This document shows positions 10,801-22,600 of a stretch of 64,000 nt of DNA, piece after piece. The translations under genes were made by a program, and so were the position numbers. The stretch's first letter is position 1, and every line of letters starts with the position of its first letter. The notes beneath the pieces were generated by a model. The model saw nothing but the letters and a program-made list of their open reading frames with translations, ran no database searches and was not told the DNA's origin. Origin of the DNA: Tomocerus qinae (Eukaryota; Arthropoda; Collembola; Entomobryomorpha; Tomoceridae); assembly GCA_020055645.1 (NCBI GenBank), contig CM034548.1, positions 39,176,296-39,240,295 on the forward strand, written 5' to 3'.

Positions 10801-13285
10801 TAGCTACTAGCTTATCTTAATTAGGTACCACCTGTAAGTTTTATGTATATAAGTAGTTCTAGATTCCAAGCACACACATTTAGGTAGCGCTTTGAGAATC
10901 CTACCAGTGGTTGTGTGTGTACCTTAGTATCACATCTATTATACATATCCAATTTCATGAAAAACTCTTTCACTTAGTTGCATTGTTAGCTCGCCCAGAC
11001 TTTGCTCTTTCTAATTTACTAAAACACATTCTATACCTAGACATTTTGTTGGTGGCTGTATTACTAAAGTTATAATTGCAAGATAATAGTTTACTCAAAC
11101 TAGTATTTGTATACAAATTGTACAAGTACGAAACTGCACCCGCACTCTCCAACTTTGTATCTTCCGTTTGGTTGTTATTCCATATGAATCCAGATACGAT
11201 TGCAATTAAATAGTTAATCTGTAATTTGGAAATTATGGCTTTAACGGTCTTCATTCTAAAATCGTTTTAAACTATTATTTCTACTCCTGCGTGTTGAAAT
11301 GACTCATATCAGTAGTATTACTACCGCAGTATTATTACTACCTCAGTACCATACTTCCTACATAATGTCCCCTATGAATTTCATAATAATATGCCAATCT
11401 ACTTAGTATTCCTATTTAAAAATGCTATTATGGCTACTATATCCCTAACTAGAGCCACTTTGTACTATTTATTGTAGCTACTACACTACTACACTAGACC
11501 GGAGTAGTTACTTCCTATTTTTTGCGCTGTAATGGAATTTTTGCATTATTTTATGCAGTTACGTAATTAATAGAGCAAAGTATTAGTTACCCCTTACATT
11601 TGAGATTCTTTGCTACTGCGTGACATTGACTGTACGTACACTGCAACTTTATCTATTTCACATATTTTGTACACATACGTACAAACGACTCAGTAGTATT
11701 TTGTGATTATCTATATGCTAAATAATTTTCAAAACTATTTTAGTTTTAACAGTTAATTTATAAATGTTTTCTGGGGAATTCAGTTTTCCAGAGTTTGGCG
11801 TCCACCGCTTCAGTTACTCCGGATGATGATATCTTCAAACACTTGGCTACCGTTTACGCTTCTAACAATAAAAGAATGTACCAAGGACGACCATGCAAAG
11901 GGCAGAGTGGGTTTAAGAATGGTATTACCAATGGAGCCAAATGGTATCCACTCATAGGTTAGAAAAGTTAATATACAGCCAAAACTAAAATAGACGTTAC
12001 TATAAGTTTTTATTCCTTTATGTTGGAATGGTGTTGAATTAATTTTTTTATTGTGTTAATTAGGAGGTATGCAGGATTATAACTACGTTTGGCACGGATG
12101 TATGGAAGTCACTTTGGAGATTTCTTGCTGCAAGTACCCTGGAGCAGACGAACTCCCGAGATATTGGCAGGAAAACAAAGAAGTCAGATTTCCACATTTT
12201 TTAATTTAGCATTTTTATAGCAGAAGGTTAAAACTTGGGTGATATTTCTTTTAGTCGCTATTACGATTCCTTGGAGAGGTCCACCGAGGCGTTCGTGGAT
12301 TTGTTTACGATGAATCTGGGCAACCGATTGAAGGAGCTTCCATGAAAATTAAGGAACGCGAAGTAGGATTCAGGACCACTAGACATGGAGAGTATTGGAG
12401 AGTTGTCATGCCCGGTCGTCATGTTATGGAGGTTTGAAATAATTCACTTAATAACTTTCTTTTTTATGAGTTTTACAAATTATTAATAGAATAGTTTTTA
12501 AAATACTTCAATTAAAAATATTTTCTAGACGATAATTTTGAAAATAGAAAGCACTATTGCCATTTAGAAGATGAAAGTTTGCCATTTAAAATACAATAAT
12601 CATAGTTAACAGTAAATATATTAATTTGTGTTCAAATTTCAGGTTTTCCATGAAAAGTATGAACCTAAAGAAATTGAATTCTTTGTCAGCGACGAACGAC
12701 CAACGTCACTTAACATTACTTTGCGAAAAAGTTCCGTAAGTTGATTTTATGTATAATTCGCGCCAAATAATATTAAAGTGTAGTTTAAGATACATAGAGA
12801 TAAGAGTATTATAGTTAAAATTATCTTCGTGTATTTTAGTTCTGATATGGATATTAATGATAGTTCTGATAGTCTAGATTTATTTAAATTATGCATATAA
12901 AATGCGGTTGAAATTTGCAATGGATTTTTGGGTAGTAATTTGAAATAGTTTGCACTTGATGTAAATAAAATGCTGTGAATATTCTATCTTTGCTGTAGTT
13001 TTGGTTTGGTTATTGGAGCGGTGCTTGGTGGTGGGTTTTGGAAATAATTTTGTGAAACTGTTTGTGTACTGCACACAGGATCCGCTTGCGGGACGCACAG
13101 TAATGTCAAAACCATTCCGAAGCGGAGGTGAAGTTTCAATGCATCACCCGCCTTCCTCAACATCTTCGGGCAGCATGAACATCATTACCGCCCCTAGCTT
13201 AAATCTGCTTGATAAAATTTATAATATTTTCTTGACAACTTTATTATTAATATTTCCTGCTCTTCAAATTAGGATATTTCCATAA
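1730..13285 (+). CDS. carboxypeptidase M-like metallocarboxypeptidase (5'-partial, 7 exons)
   Basis: Zinc exopeptidase of family M14, N/E subfamily, which removes C-terminal Arg or Lys from extracellular peptides. Exons: 1730-1866, 4357-4544, 11784-11957, 12064-12182, 12255-12431, 12643-12735 and terminal 13079-13285. The first six total 888 nt and the phases agree at every junction. Visible motifs, in order: [22 protein letters not shown] (Asn-Arg pair that binds the substrate carboxylate); [15 protein letters not shown] (third zinc ligand His, and the Asp linked to basic-residue specificity); GGMQDYNY (Tyr/Gln substrate contacts); [12 protein letters not shown] (catalytic Glu). A transthyretin-like beta-sandwich follows from about [10 protein letters not shown]. 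The best match from memory is vertebrate CPM rather than CPE or CPD: same [10 protein letters not shown], same TPDDD and SCCKYP blocks, one catalytic domain, GPI-like tail. The signal peptide and HxxE zinc motif should lie upstream of the window. About 364 residues are encoded here, against roughly 440 in vertebrate CPM. Confidence 0.88.
1867..4356 (+). other. intron of the carboxypeptidase gene
   Basis: The intron has donor gtaagc and acceptor gattAG, and is 2490 bp long. It contains a GGA-rich stretch near 3120-3138 and a degenerate tract built on 'ctataccta' at about 3872-3918. I see no further exon. Confidence 0.8.
4357..4544 (+). CDS. carboxypeptidase M-like, exon with DLNRNFPD and zinc His
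   Basis: The first base completes the Arg codon split across the previous intron, then the frame reads [14 protein letters not shown]. The exon carries the Asn-Arg pair that binds the substrate C-terminus and [15 protein letters not shown], where the His is the third zinc ligand and the Asp belongs to the pocket for Arg/Lys side chains. It ends one base into a codon before a strong donor, gtaagt at 4545. Confidence 0.93.
4545..11783 (+). other. large intron of the carboxypeptidase gene
   Basis: This intron is 7239 bp long. It holds a 22-bp tandem repeat at 7695-7767 and a less AT-rich stretch at about 8690-9090 that is open for 130 codons on the + strand. That open frame has no recognisable similarity or splice context and is probably chance. 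A run of overlapping CAGTCAGTT at 8749-8770 resembles arthropod initiators. No additional M14 exon was found, and none is needed because phase and protein continuity are satisfied across the intron. Confidence 0.7.
7695..7767. repeat. 22-bp tandem repeat, about 3.3 copies
   Basis: Three perfect copies of a 22-bp unit (7695-7716, 7717-7738, 7739-7760) are followed by a partial copy. The unit is made of tatgta and cactgtatg words. It is a minisatellite inside the large carboxypeptidase intron. Confidence 0.95.
11784..11957 (+). CDS. carboxypeptidase M-like, exon with [11 protein letters not shown]
   Basis: The acceptor is chosen as gaattcAG (AG at 11782-11783), because only this one supplies the two bases needed to complete the split codon from 4544. 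The nearer AG at 11790-11791 would break the frame. The reading is then [29 protein letters not shown] and on to GAKWYPLI. The TPDDD, GxPCK and [12 protein letters not shown] blocks are the M14 N/E pattern closest to CPM. The donor is a weaker gttaga at 11958. Confidence 0.9.
   Translation, partial: FSRVWRPPLQLLRMMISSNTWLPFTLLTIKECTKDDHAKGRVGLRMVLPMEPNGIHS
12064..12182 (+). CDS. carboxypeptidase M-like, exon with GGMQDYNY and catalytic Glu
   Basis: After a 106-bp intron (acceptor aattAG) the split Gly codon is completed and the frame reads [19 protein letters not shown]. The Tyr is the substrate-contacting residue equivalent to CPA Tyr248. The Glu in TLE is the general base equivalent to Glu270. 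The SCCKYP cysteines follow. The exon ends in phase 0 at QENKE, before a non-consensus donor, gtcaga. Confidence 0.9.
12255..12431 (+). CDS. carboxypeptidase M-like, transthyretin-like domain exon
   Basis: The preceding intron is very short (72 bp, acceptor tttttAG). The exon reads [19 protein letters not shown], then [30 protein letters not shown]. This covers the end of the peptidase domain and the start of the beta-sandwich domain that follows it in all N/E carboxypeptidases. It is phase 0 at both ends, with donor gtttga at 12432. Confidence 0.9.
12643..12735 (+). CDS. carboxypeptidase M-like, last common exon
   Basis: Acceptor ttcAG at 12641-12642, phase 0. The exon encodes 31 residues ending in [11 protein letters not shown], the final strand of the transthyretin-like domain. 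The donor gtaagt at 12736 is a perfect consensus. Because the exon ends in phase 0 at a domain boundary, it can be joined to any of three phase-0 terminal exons downstream. Confidence 0.9.
13079..13285 (+). CDS. carboxypeptidase M-like terminal exon A (GPI-anchor-like tail)
   Basis: The acceptor is cacacAG at 13077-13078, phase 0. The exon encodes 68 residues then TAA: a Ser/Pro/Gly-rich linker with small residues (SSTSSGS) about 20-25 residues before a hydrophobic C-terminal stretch that includes [12 protein letters not shown]. Small residues, a short polar spacer and a hydrophobic end are the layout of a GPI-attachment signal, and vertebrate CPM is GPI-anchored. The tail ends QIRIFP, so a short transmembrane anchor is the alternative reading. 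Confidence 0.72.
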   Translation, partial: DPLAGRTVMSKPFRSGGEVSMHHPPSSTSSGSMNIITAPSLNLLDKIYNIFLTTLLLIFPALQIRIFP

Positions 13286-14699
13286 ATATTGACATTAGTG
13301 GAGTATTTAGAGGTCAATTACTTATAGTCTATAATTTGTGCATAATCTTGCCGTGACTGTGAATATCTTCAAATGTAATTATTATAAAGTTTGAGGTACC
13401 GAGTAGTACCTACAGATTTAAGATACCTACTATAGTGTGTGAAGTAATGACCATAGAGTGATTTGAAAACAACTAGCTAACAGGAACAAAGATCAGAACG
13501 GTTGTCAAATATTATTTTAGAAGAAAACATTTGTAATCATTAAGAACTTTGATGAAAACAGTTTTTAAACAGTTATTATTAGTTTCGTAAGCATTACTCT
13601 AATAAGAGAAGTTTCATTTTAGGTACGAAATAGCGAAATAATTGTCGCACAATGTTTTCAAATATCTACTCATATAAAGACAGTTTCAGAAAGTCTATAA
13701 AATTCAATTTTTATATACAGGCTAAAAAATAGTTTAGAGTTAATGTAAGTCACGAAGAGTAATGTTAATAACGAATATAAAGTGATAACTTAATAAGAAA
13801 TACAATAAATGTAATTGTCCTTCATAGATGTCTGACTCTGACTTATACGATAATATAACATGAATTTAATAAGTAGTTGACAAAATTCCTTTGTTTCTCT
13901 TTCCTTTTTGATTGGCAATTCAAATTAATCAATTCTGTAGCTATATACTTATGTGTATAAGTATTCAATCACTCAAGTATGAATTGTGGTAGGTCTAATA
14001 GGTATTGTTATGTATGTAGCTAGATATAATGACCAAAAAATATTGTAGAATGGAAAACTTGTTCCGATTTGAAACTACAGATAATAATCAATTTATTTAG
14101 AAATAGATCAATTTCTTTGCTCGAAATGTATTTAAGAAGCAACAATATTCTAGTCTCAATGTGGCATAAATACATTTTAGTCTTCTTTATATGAATAAAT
14201 AATTTATTTAAATATCATTGCTTATTTCTCAAAGTTTTTAATTTTAATAACGATATTATACAGTTACCAATTTAAGATCACGTTTAGATAGGCTGTCAAT
14301 TATTTAATGTTGGTTTTGCTGATTTATATCATCACAAATTTGGAAATAGGTTTTTGATATTCATGCATTTAAGATAATAGCTTGCAAGTTTTACAAGATG
14401 TTCTTACCTGGTTATTTTTACGTTGAAAGTATCAAAAAAGCATATTAGATTATGTTGTAAGCAGACTCAATGCTTTATATATTGTCGTCATTTCATTGTA
14501 GACTATAACTTTTAGCCAGAACGGGACCGGGAGGTAATTATATTGTCAGAGGTTTTGTGAATGGTAAACTAAAATTTGTATAGTCGATGCTGCAAACATG
14601 TTAAACTTCAAGAAATATATGTAAGAACTACAAATTGTATGCAACTATGAATTTAAAACGGATTCTCTTCTATTAATAAAACTTTATTTGTCTTTTCAG
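13286..14699 (+). other. 3' UTR / intron between alternative terminal exons
   Basis: AT-rich sequence without open frames of interest. It would be 3' UTR when exon A is used and part of a 1964-bp intron when exon B is used. Several AATAAA words occur, including 14675-14680. Confidence 0.5.
13804..13809 (+). promoter_or_regulatory. candidate poly(A) signal for terminal exon A
   Basis: This is an AATAAA hexamer about 520 bp after the stop codon at 13285. The 3' UTR length is plausible but nothing else supports it. Confidence 0.35.
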
Positions 14700-14762
14700 G
14701 CTTACAATCCAAACCCTCTACTTCAGCATGACACTTCTGTCATCAATTTTCCCGAATCGTAG
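14700..14762 (+). CDS. carboxypeptidase M-like candidate terminal exon B (short hydrophilic tail)
   Basis: A strong acceptor with pyrimidine tract (tttgtcttttcAG, AG at 14698-14699) is followed by 20 codons in phase 0 and a TAG stop. The tail has no hydrophobic segment, so this isoform would be secreted if it is real. It is short enough that the open frame alone is weak evidence. The acceptor quality and compatible phase are the support. Confidence 0.35.
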   Translation, partial: AYNPNPLLQHDTSVINFPES

Positions 14763-16283
14763 CTTGATTGATTGATCACTTCCATCTCTGGTTCTTTTGT
14801 CGTTCTTTGCCTTTCTCAGTTCTTCAACTCTCCAATCATCCACTGCATTTTCTGATCTAACATTTTACTTTAAACGACACAACTGGGATTTATTTGTCAA
14901 GTACCTACAACTAGAAACTATTTTTCATTTCATTGGGTGTAATTCCTTTATCATAACAATTTAATTTGTCTTAGGTTTTGTTATGTTCATTAGTGCCCAC
15001 ATTCATCACAACTATTTTTTGATGATTTCAGAACCCTGAAATAATGACACGTATCATCAAAAAATAATTACATGAAATTTTTGGTTTTTTGCTTTATAAT
15101 TCTCTTTGTTGTATAACTTTTCGAGTCGACAAAACCAATGATAATTTTTCTATTTTAAACCCCATCATACTTATAATATGAATTATTTTCTGCTAAAAAT
15201 TATTATGATATCACAGTTATTACTACAATAGATTTTGTAAACAGGTTATTTATTTATTGCTATACTTTATTGTGATTTGCCTTTAGTGTATATAGTTTAC
15301 AGCAACTATTATGTAATTACATAAATAATTTCACATTCGCACAGTAATGTATAGCACTTAATTTTACAGCCCGCGAAGGAAACCGTTATTAGCTGCCAAT
15401 TGTCTATTTTCTATCTGAAAGTTGTAATCTTTAAAAATCCTCTTTCAATGTAACATGAACACTATCTTACTAATTTCATTACAGCTTCCACACTTTAGTT
15501 ACAAGTGCTATTAGAAAGTAACGTTGCAAATAGTTTTAGCTTTAATTGTGTTTTGTAGAATAATGCCATTTCAATCATCTAATTTCATTGATATTCCAAA
15601 GTATCTACCAAAAAAATTAATTAGGAATTTGTTGATTGATAAATTTAAAGAGTTTCAAATGGTTTTAATCCAAAAATGGGAAATTCAGGGAATTTATTAA
15701 CTATATTTAGCAAAATTCATATTGGGGTTTATATCCAATATATAAGTACGTAGGTAGAGCGAATTTTTTGATAGGGGAGGTTTCAAAGCCTATCATTTAA
15801 GACTTTATACTTTAATGTACAGATTTATTCAAAAATATTTCTGCATTTATGACCAAAGTCAAAGTAGTTAGGCTTTGGTATAGTAATAGATTTAGTCAAG
15901 AGTTATAAATACTAAAATTACATGCTTTATTAATATTATGCAAAGTGAACTGGAGTAAATGCAGCTAAGATATTCACTATTATGTAAACCCTTACAGTCA
16001 CAACTGACATTCTTCGTTTTTATCCCTTCCCTTATAATCTAAAAACCATAAGAATCAACATTGTAGTTACTTGTTAGGCGATGAATATTTTGTTCATCAG
16101 TATTATAGTAATATTATTAATGAAAATTTAGTATAATAAATAAAATCGTATTAGTTAATATTGTTATAAATGATATCTCCAATAAATTCCAATAAATTCC
16201 AGTGCAGATAGGTTTGGAACAGTTATTTAATTTTGGAGTAAGTATTGAATAAAAATTGTTTTCTTTTTTTATTTTTGAAACAG
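14763..16283 (+). other. AT-rich spacer between candidate terminal exons
   Basis: I see no coding signal. It would be intronic for exon C use and 3' UTR for exon B use. Confidence 0.4.
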
Positions 16284-16430
16284 AAGAAAAATAATTTTGG
16301 CAATTATGGTTCACCTTCTTCGCCTCCTCAAAATTTAGTCTTCGTTAAACCAGCAGCGATTCCTGCGAGTGGGGCCCTGGGGGGCCTTTTTAATTTTAAT
16401 CGCCTGGTCAATACAGTATTCGGAGGCTGA
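16284..16430 (+). CDS. carboxypeptidase M-like candidate terminal exon C
   Basis: The acceptor is preceded by a long T-rich tract (ttctttttttatttttgaaaCAG). The exon opens in phase 0 and gives 48 residues then TGA: a Ser/Pro-rich start (GSPSSPPQ), then Pro/Ala/Gly-rich sequence ending in LVNTVFGG. The stretch is clearly more GC-rich than its surroundings, as expected for coding sequence. Hydrophobicity is modest, so a soluble form is more likely than an anchored one. AATAAA words follow at 16485-16490 and 16669-16674. An exon of an unrelated transcript is the alternative. Confidence 0.45.
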   Translation, partial: KKNNFGNYGSPSSPPQNLVFVKPAAIPASGALGGLFNFNRLVNTVFGG

Positions 16431-16484
16431 GTGCCAACCCGCAACTTAATTTCGGCAAAGCTATAAACTCGTGGAGTCGGTTGT

Positions 16485-16674
16485 AATAAATGTGTCCCAA
16501 CTTCACTATTACCTAATTAATTATGATTGTTAAGAATGTATGATGCACGAATTTTATACTTATCAGCATTTAGGTTTAATAATGACTCAGAAGAAATATA
16601 ATATGATGATGGATGGCTATGAATTGATCCATTAGTGTGTGAAAATTACTATTTATGTATCTACTTTGAATAAA
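16485..16674 (+). promoter_or_regulatory. two candidate poly(A) signals after terminal exon C
   Basis: AATAAA occurs at 16485-16490 and 16669-16674, the latter followed by a T/G-bearing stretch. They lie 55 and 239 bp after the exon C stop, which fits a short 3' UTR. Confidence 0.4.
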
Positions 16675-19600
16675 TATGTTCATTTTAACTACTTTCTCCA
16701 TCGCCATTATTGGGTAGCATACAAATACTTTTGACTGCATACGTCTTCATTTCCAGAATGAAAACCTTACACTTCCACAATCCAGAAATTCCAGATGCAA
16801 AATCATCTCCCGATATCGATTTAACTTCTATCTAAACTCATAGTATTCAATTATGCAAAGGAAGAGATAAAGATAATTGTTAGTTAATGGTCTATGGCAA
16901 TTAACTTCTTACAAAAAATAATTCAGTATATCCCGTAATGTAGGGCAGAGATGATCTTCGTCATGACGCATCTTATGTTAAGATAAATGAAATGCATTTT
17001 GTTGCAAAACGGATGAATATAAAAATACATTTAGCTAAGTTATATATAGATATAGATTACCATGTTACTTTGGTATTTATATTCATGGGATGCACGATAA
17101 ATATTAGAATAACTAGTACGAAACTACAAACTATAAATCGACTGTATACCAATTTCAAGTTTTAGTACTGACACTTCGATATTGCTTTGTTTAATTAATG
17201 ATATTTGATTTAACAGTATAGAGAGACGTTATATATACGACGTTATACTATTGTTTCAATTAACAATTTTGTAATGTTCACATTTCAAACTTTTAGATGT
17301 GATGCTTAATAAAAATATGAATAAACTTGAACACCTGCTTCTTATAAGATCCATTGAAGAACTGAACCGTGCAAAGGAGAGGATTTTAATACAGAAAATT
17401 CCTCGACTTAGCTGTGACCAACTGGAAATAGCGACGAAACTCAATTGTTGCTACAAAAAAGGGGACAGACTTACAGATGACGTTGATAGATTAATGCAAA
17501 CATATAAATATTTCAGCAGAACTCCACCTCCTGGAATCATCATTTTGATGCAACTTCTAGGCATATTCCAATAAAAATTGAAATTATTGTTCCAGATAAA
17601 GAGCCAGCAAGTTAGTGACGAAATGTCTATTTCAGTGCCATATAAACAGTTAAAGGGAGGAGAGAGAAAATTAAAGAAAATGTGACAAGCCCTTAAATGA
17701 AATTTACTGTCTGCAAATTATAAATATCAGTATGCTTTTGTCATAGCAGAACTATTTCTGTGGTAGAGTGGAATGCATCCTTCAAATAGTGAGCTTATTC
17801 GGCCGTTTAATTTTAAAAAGTTTCATTTAAAATCATGAAAGTATAAATGCATCCAGGTAGTACTCTCTTGTTTCATGAAAATTACTATTCATGCGTTAAT
17901 ATTATAGTAAAACCAAGAAATGGAAGTAAATAGTCAATAAAATGAAGTTTTCAGATAGTATATACATTCATCGGTTATTAACCGCAAAGCCCAATTGTAC
18001 TTAGCCAACTTTTAGTAAACTTTGTATTAGTACTAAACTTCCGTGATTTTGATTTTTTTGTTGTCTTTACCTGTTTTCGCCAATCCACCGGGGCAAGTCC
18101 ATCGCCTCCAAGTTCCATTCCAAACAAGTATAGGATTTAATAAATATTATTATGGCATGTTGCTTGATATAATATTCCATTAGACGATTTGCTTTTATAT
18201 GTAATTTTGTTAGATCGTGATTGTGATGAATTCTGCAAATGAAGGCATCTCAATTTCCCATGCATGCTTGTACATTTTTAATGCATTCAATTTAATATCT
18301 AGATTAATACGGTAAGCCTCTTAAGAACGACTTAGAGTCTTATATTTTTTTTCTTGTTGCTATTTATATTTTAATTAAACTGGACATGCTATAATCCTAG
18401 AACCTCTGCATTTTTGCAAAGTCCTTTTTATAAAACAAAACATGGAAAAACTACACAGTTGGTTATTTTTGGGATTAAGGAGGTATATGAAGCAGCCGTT
18501 TGGTAAGAAGCGTCATTATGAGAAATGCAACAAGAAAAACAATGTACAGAATGTACTGAAAGCATCGTATACTCATACTTATTCACTTCACATCAATACA
18601 TACATAAGGGCAATCAATAAGTTAGTACAACAATCAAAAGCATTCCAATAAGCCGACGAGACAAATATGTACGTAATAATAATATAATATACTTATTCTC
18701 TATAAACTTATAATTTATATCTTAAAGTATTATGTGTACGACTGTATAATATCTCTGAACAATCACAAACAAGTCGAGATATTACAATACATATATTTTA
18801 GTTTATATATCTACATTTGTATTAATAATACAATGGTTAATATATAATAATTACGTAAGGAACACGTTGACTATCGCAATATTCGCGATGCAAAATGCAA
18901 TAGAACTATTTATCCGTAGTTCACCACCCACTCCATATATATAATAGACCTGTAAGTATGTACATAATAAAAAACTAGGTATGGTTATTGTTGTTGGTAA
19001 ATATTTTTCTGTAGTGTTAATAATCCTATTTATTTACACACACGAGACACTCACTCATCCATCCCGCTATATAATTCACATCAACGACAACAGTTAAGAG
19101 CAAAAGGACATACAGAAGTTCAATGATACAAAGACACAGACCAAAATTAATATTGTTGGAAGGTTCGAACAATTGATTGAATGGAGAAACAAAAATAATT
19201 AAATTGACATAAAATTAACTAGTTAAGAATTGAACTTAATCCTTGGTAAGTTTGATTAGATGTATAATCATTGTCGGTATGTATTTTAATAGTACATATT
19301 CCATGGATTCATAAACATGTATATTGTACAGATAGTGTTTGTAGTAATTCATAACCTCATTTTTATTTTTACCTACGCATTATCCTATTCCTGAAATGCA
19401 CATGTCTGATTTTTTACAATTCTCATCACTGCTATTACAGTTCCTTAACTAACAGTGGCAGTATTGATGATGGAGACTCAAACGTATAAAAGAGAGACTA
19501 CTTCATTAGTAATAATAACGTTTTGCTTAGTCTTCCAGCTATTTATTATTCAAAAGGCCCTACAATTGTGCTACAATTTATAGTATAATCTTGTTATGTC

Positions 19601-22600
19601 ACTAAAGATAAGACTGATTGGCGTGACTCACATTTATCTCATTATTTTACTGAAAAACAAATAACTGAATGTCACTCCTCATTACCGCCAAATCTACATA
19701 ATTTCTACCTACAATTAACTACCACTTCCCGCATCCATTCAGCTGCCACTTAGAAGGATCTTGGCAATAAAAATCCTTGAATTCAAATACATTTAGAATA
19801 CATATATGGCTTAATAACATTCACCTAACTTTAATATATTTACACAATCAGCAGATATAATTCATCTAGTTCTAAATTACATGTTACTAAGCACTTACTG
19901 ACAATACAACAATTTTCAAATAAAAACTACTTTGCAACATCAATAGGAAATACTCAAGCATAGGAACCAAATAAGATTTGGGAATCAGTACAACAAAGAT
20001 ACAATACCAACCAAATAGCTTCACTCAACAATTTACATATCAAGCCCACTCTATTCACTTCTAATTTCCTTTGCAAAATTTTCATATTGAATTGTAATTG
20101 CCATATTATGTCAAAAGTCATTCAGGTAACATATTATTTATATCCAAAATCAAATAAACCATATTTCTTATATATGTACACGAAAAAATATAAAAACTTG
20201 TTATTACCATTTTCAATTTATTTAGGTACAATTATTTTCATGAAAAATGTCATTGAAATGACCTCTCGCACAAGATGTAGCATTTACATTCAAATTTTGC
20301 AATTACTTTTTGCAAAGGATAATTTCCTAACCAGAGTAGCATTGCATGACTCATATTATTTTAACGTAACCATGCGAATTCATTTATATTAACGTGAATA
20401 TATAATTATATTGGCATTATTTAAACAATAAATGAAATTGGAAAATGCTTCCACAGTGTTATATTCAGTAGTAGCCTGCAAATGGGTAGATATTTAATTA
20501 TTTTATTAACTTGCAGGCGTGTAGTATTTACATGTATTTAGAAGTAGTTACTTCTTGTCATAATTACATAAATATCAACGATAACAGTAATAATACTATG
20601 GATTCATCTCAGCTTCATAGTACATAATATATGTTGGTTTTTGCTGACGTTGTTATTTGTTTTACACATAGTAGTAGTGGCTTTGTTAAATTCCAATTCA
20701 CATCACACCACGAAGATATAGTATTATAATATATTTAATAATGGGCTAAAATCTCCGCCAGCTATTTCTCCATAACACATTTTAGAGATCATGCAACACT
20801 ATGAAAACGATTTTTATTAGCATTCTCTATTTTATTTACATATATATTCAGGAGAGTCGGGAGACTCGACTCATGAGGAATGAAACTATTTTCATCCACT
20901 TAAATACAGAATATGTCGGATGTTAATATCTGTAGTACATATATAGTTGATATATTGACAAAGAGAAAGAAATTGAAGTAGCCTTTAAACAATTTAAATT
21001 GAGACAATTAAGGCAAAGGCTACTATAAGGCAAGGTAATTGATTAATGGCGACATTAACAATTTATGCTATAACATTGTTTATGAGTTATCTATAAGTAG
21101 CTTAAGACTCGTATGCGATTTAAGTTGTCTAAATAGACTACAGACAGCTTCATTATTTTTGGAAAAGTTTCACCATTATGGCATATAATAGCGTTAATTA
21201 ACGATGACGAGTACGTATTTACAGAATTTGCATAATATGCAATTTAACATTTAGAGCACAACGATTAGATAGTACATAACATGTAGTCAAACTACAATTA
21301 TAATTGTATAGGTTATAATAATAAGTATGAATTATTGCTTCACAACTGCATTATGTTTCTCTTAGCATCATCTTCATTGCCTATTGCAGTGTCCAGTCCT
21401 TCTGTCTAATGTTTTTGTATGTTTTTATTTAGCAAAGGTACATCATAATAGTAATAATTGGTAGTCTGTATGTGTCAAGGTAACTTTACGGCAGTATTGT
21501 TTAAGTTAACCTTTGATATTCCACTTTTGTTTATCATTATACACTTCCTGAAAGTATCGTTAGTGTCTGCTGCATCTACTTTTTATTTACATTATAATGT
21601 CCTGTTTCAGTTATTATGTTACGTCGACGTTTTTGTAAATTGATGAAGATCGATTTCACTTAATTACTTATAGTTGAATGTCGGTAGGTAATTGTTAGTA
21701 GTTTATCACATTGAAAGTTAGCATTCTACTGTCATATTCCAGTCAAATGAAATAAATTCAACAGTCAGTCACTAAAGTCGCGTGTCTCTGTTGGCAACTA
21801 CTAACTTATTCATTTAGTCTGTCTATTCTACAATTTCTATACACACCTACTTACACTTTTCATTCCATGATTTCAGGGGCTTTGTAGGTCATGCAACTAT
21901 TCTACACTTATATTTTAGTAATCCTCTAATTTATAATAAATAAATATACATGGAAATCCCCATTCCCCAATTCTTAGGAGAATTAATTAAGAAAAATGAA
22001 AATCCCTTCTCTGAAGTCGCACGGAATACAAAGCCGTGTAAGGGCAGATTTACATGAATGTCATAAATAGTACATACATAGCAAGTGTATTGTAAGTAGT
22101 TGTAAAACGCCTCGGATCCCCTTAATTATAAATCTAAATAATGGGAATACCACTCGGGTCATTTCTCAACGTGAACGTCTATTAAAGTTTATCTCCGTGT
22201 ACCAGAGTCGTAGTAGTATAAGGATGCATGGTATAAGTCGTAACAGAAAGCGCGCTCCCTAAGAACTGACTACATGATATACACTTTCATAGTGTAAGCA
22301 TTTATAAGCAGTCTCGACTGTTACGCATGTAGGAGATTGTGGGGAATTTTGAGTTCGACCAACAAGTCTCATGTTTATAGAGAAAGATAGTCGGAGAAAG
22401 TAGAGCAGCCTAATTGGCAAGTATAAGTAAAGCTGGCTTTCTCTGAGCAGGTCTTGTGCTGCAAGTTGCAACAGTTCAGTTCAGTCCCTTGTTGCTTACT
22501 TACTTCGGATTTGGGAAGTAGACGGGGTTTTCCTTGTTGAATTCCCGAACACGACATCGACCTGTCTATGTTCCGAGCCAAAAGACTCTTATACTGTTTC

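Noticed and set aside
17297-17574. Fourth alternative terminal exon of the carboxypeptidase gene
   Set aside because: Joined to the phase-0 donor at 12735, the acceptor at 17296 reads ATG TGA; the long frame is in another phase.
19150-19180. tRNA B-box-like GGTTCGAA
   Set aside because: No matching A box, cloverleaf or acceptor stem around it.
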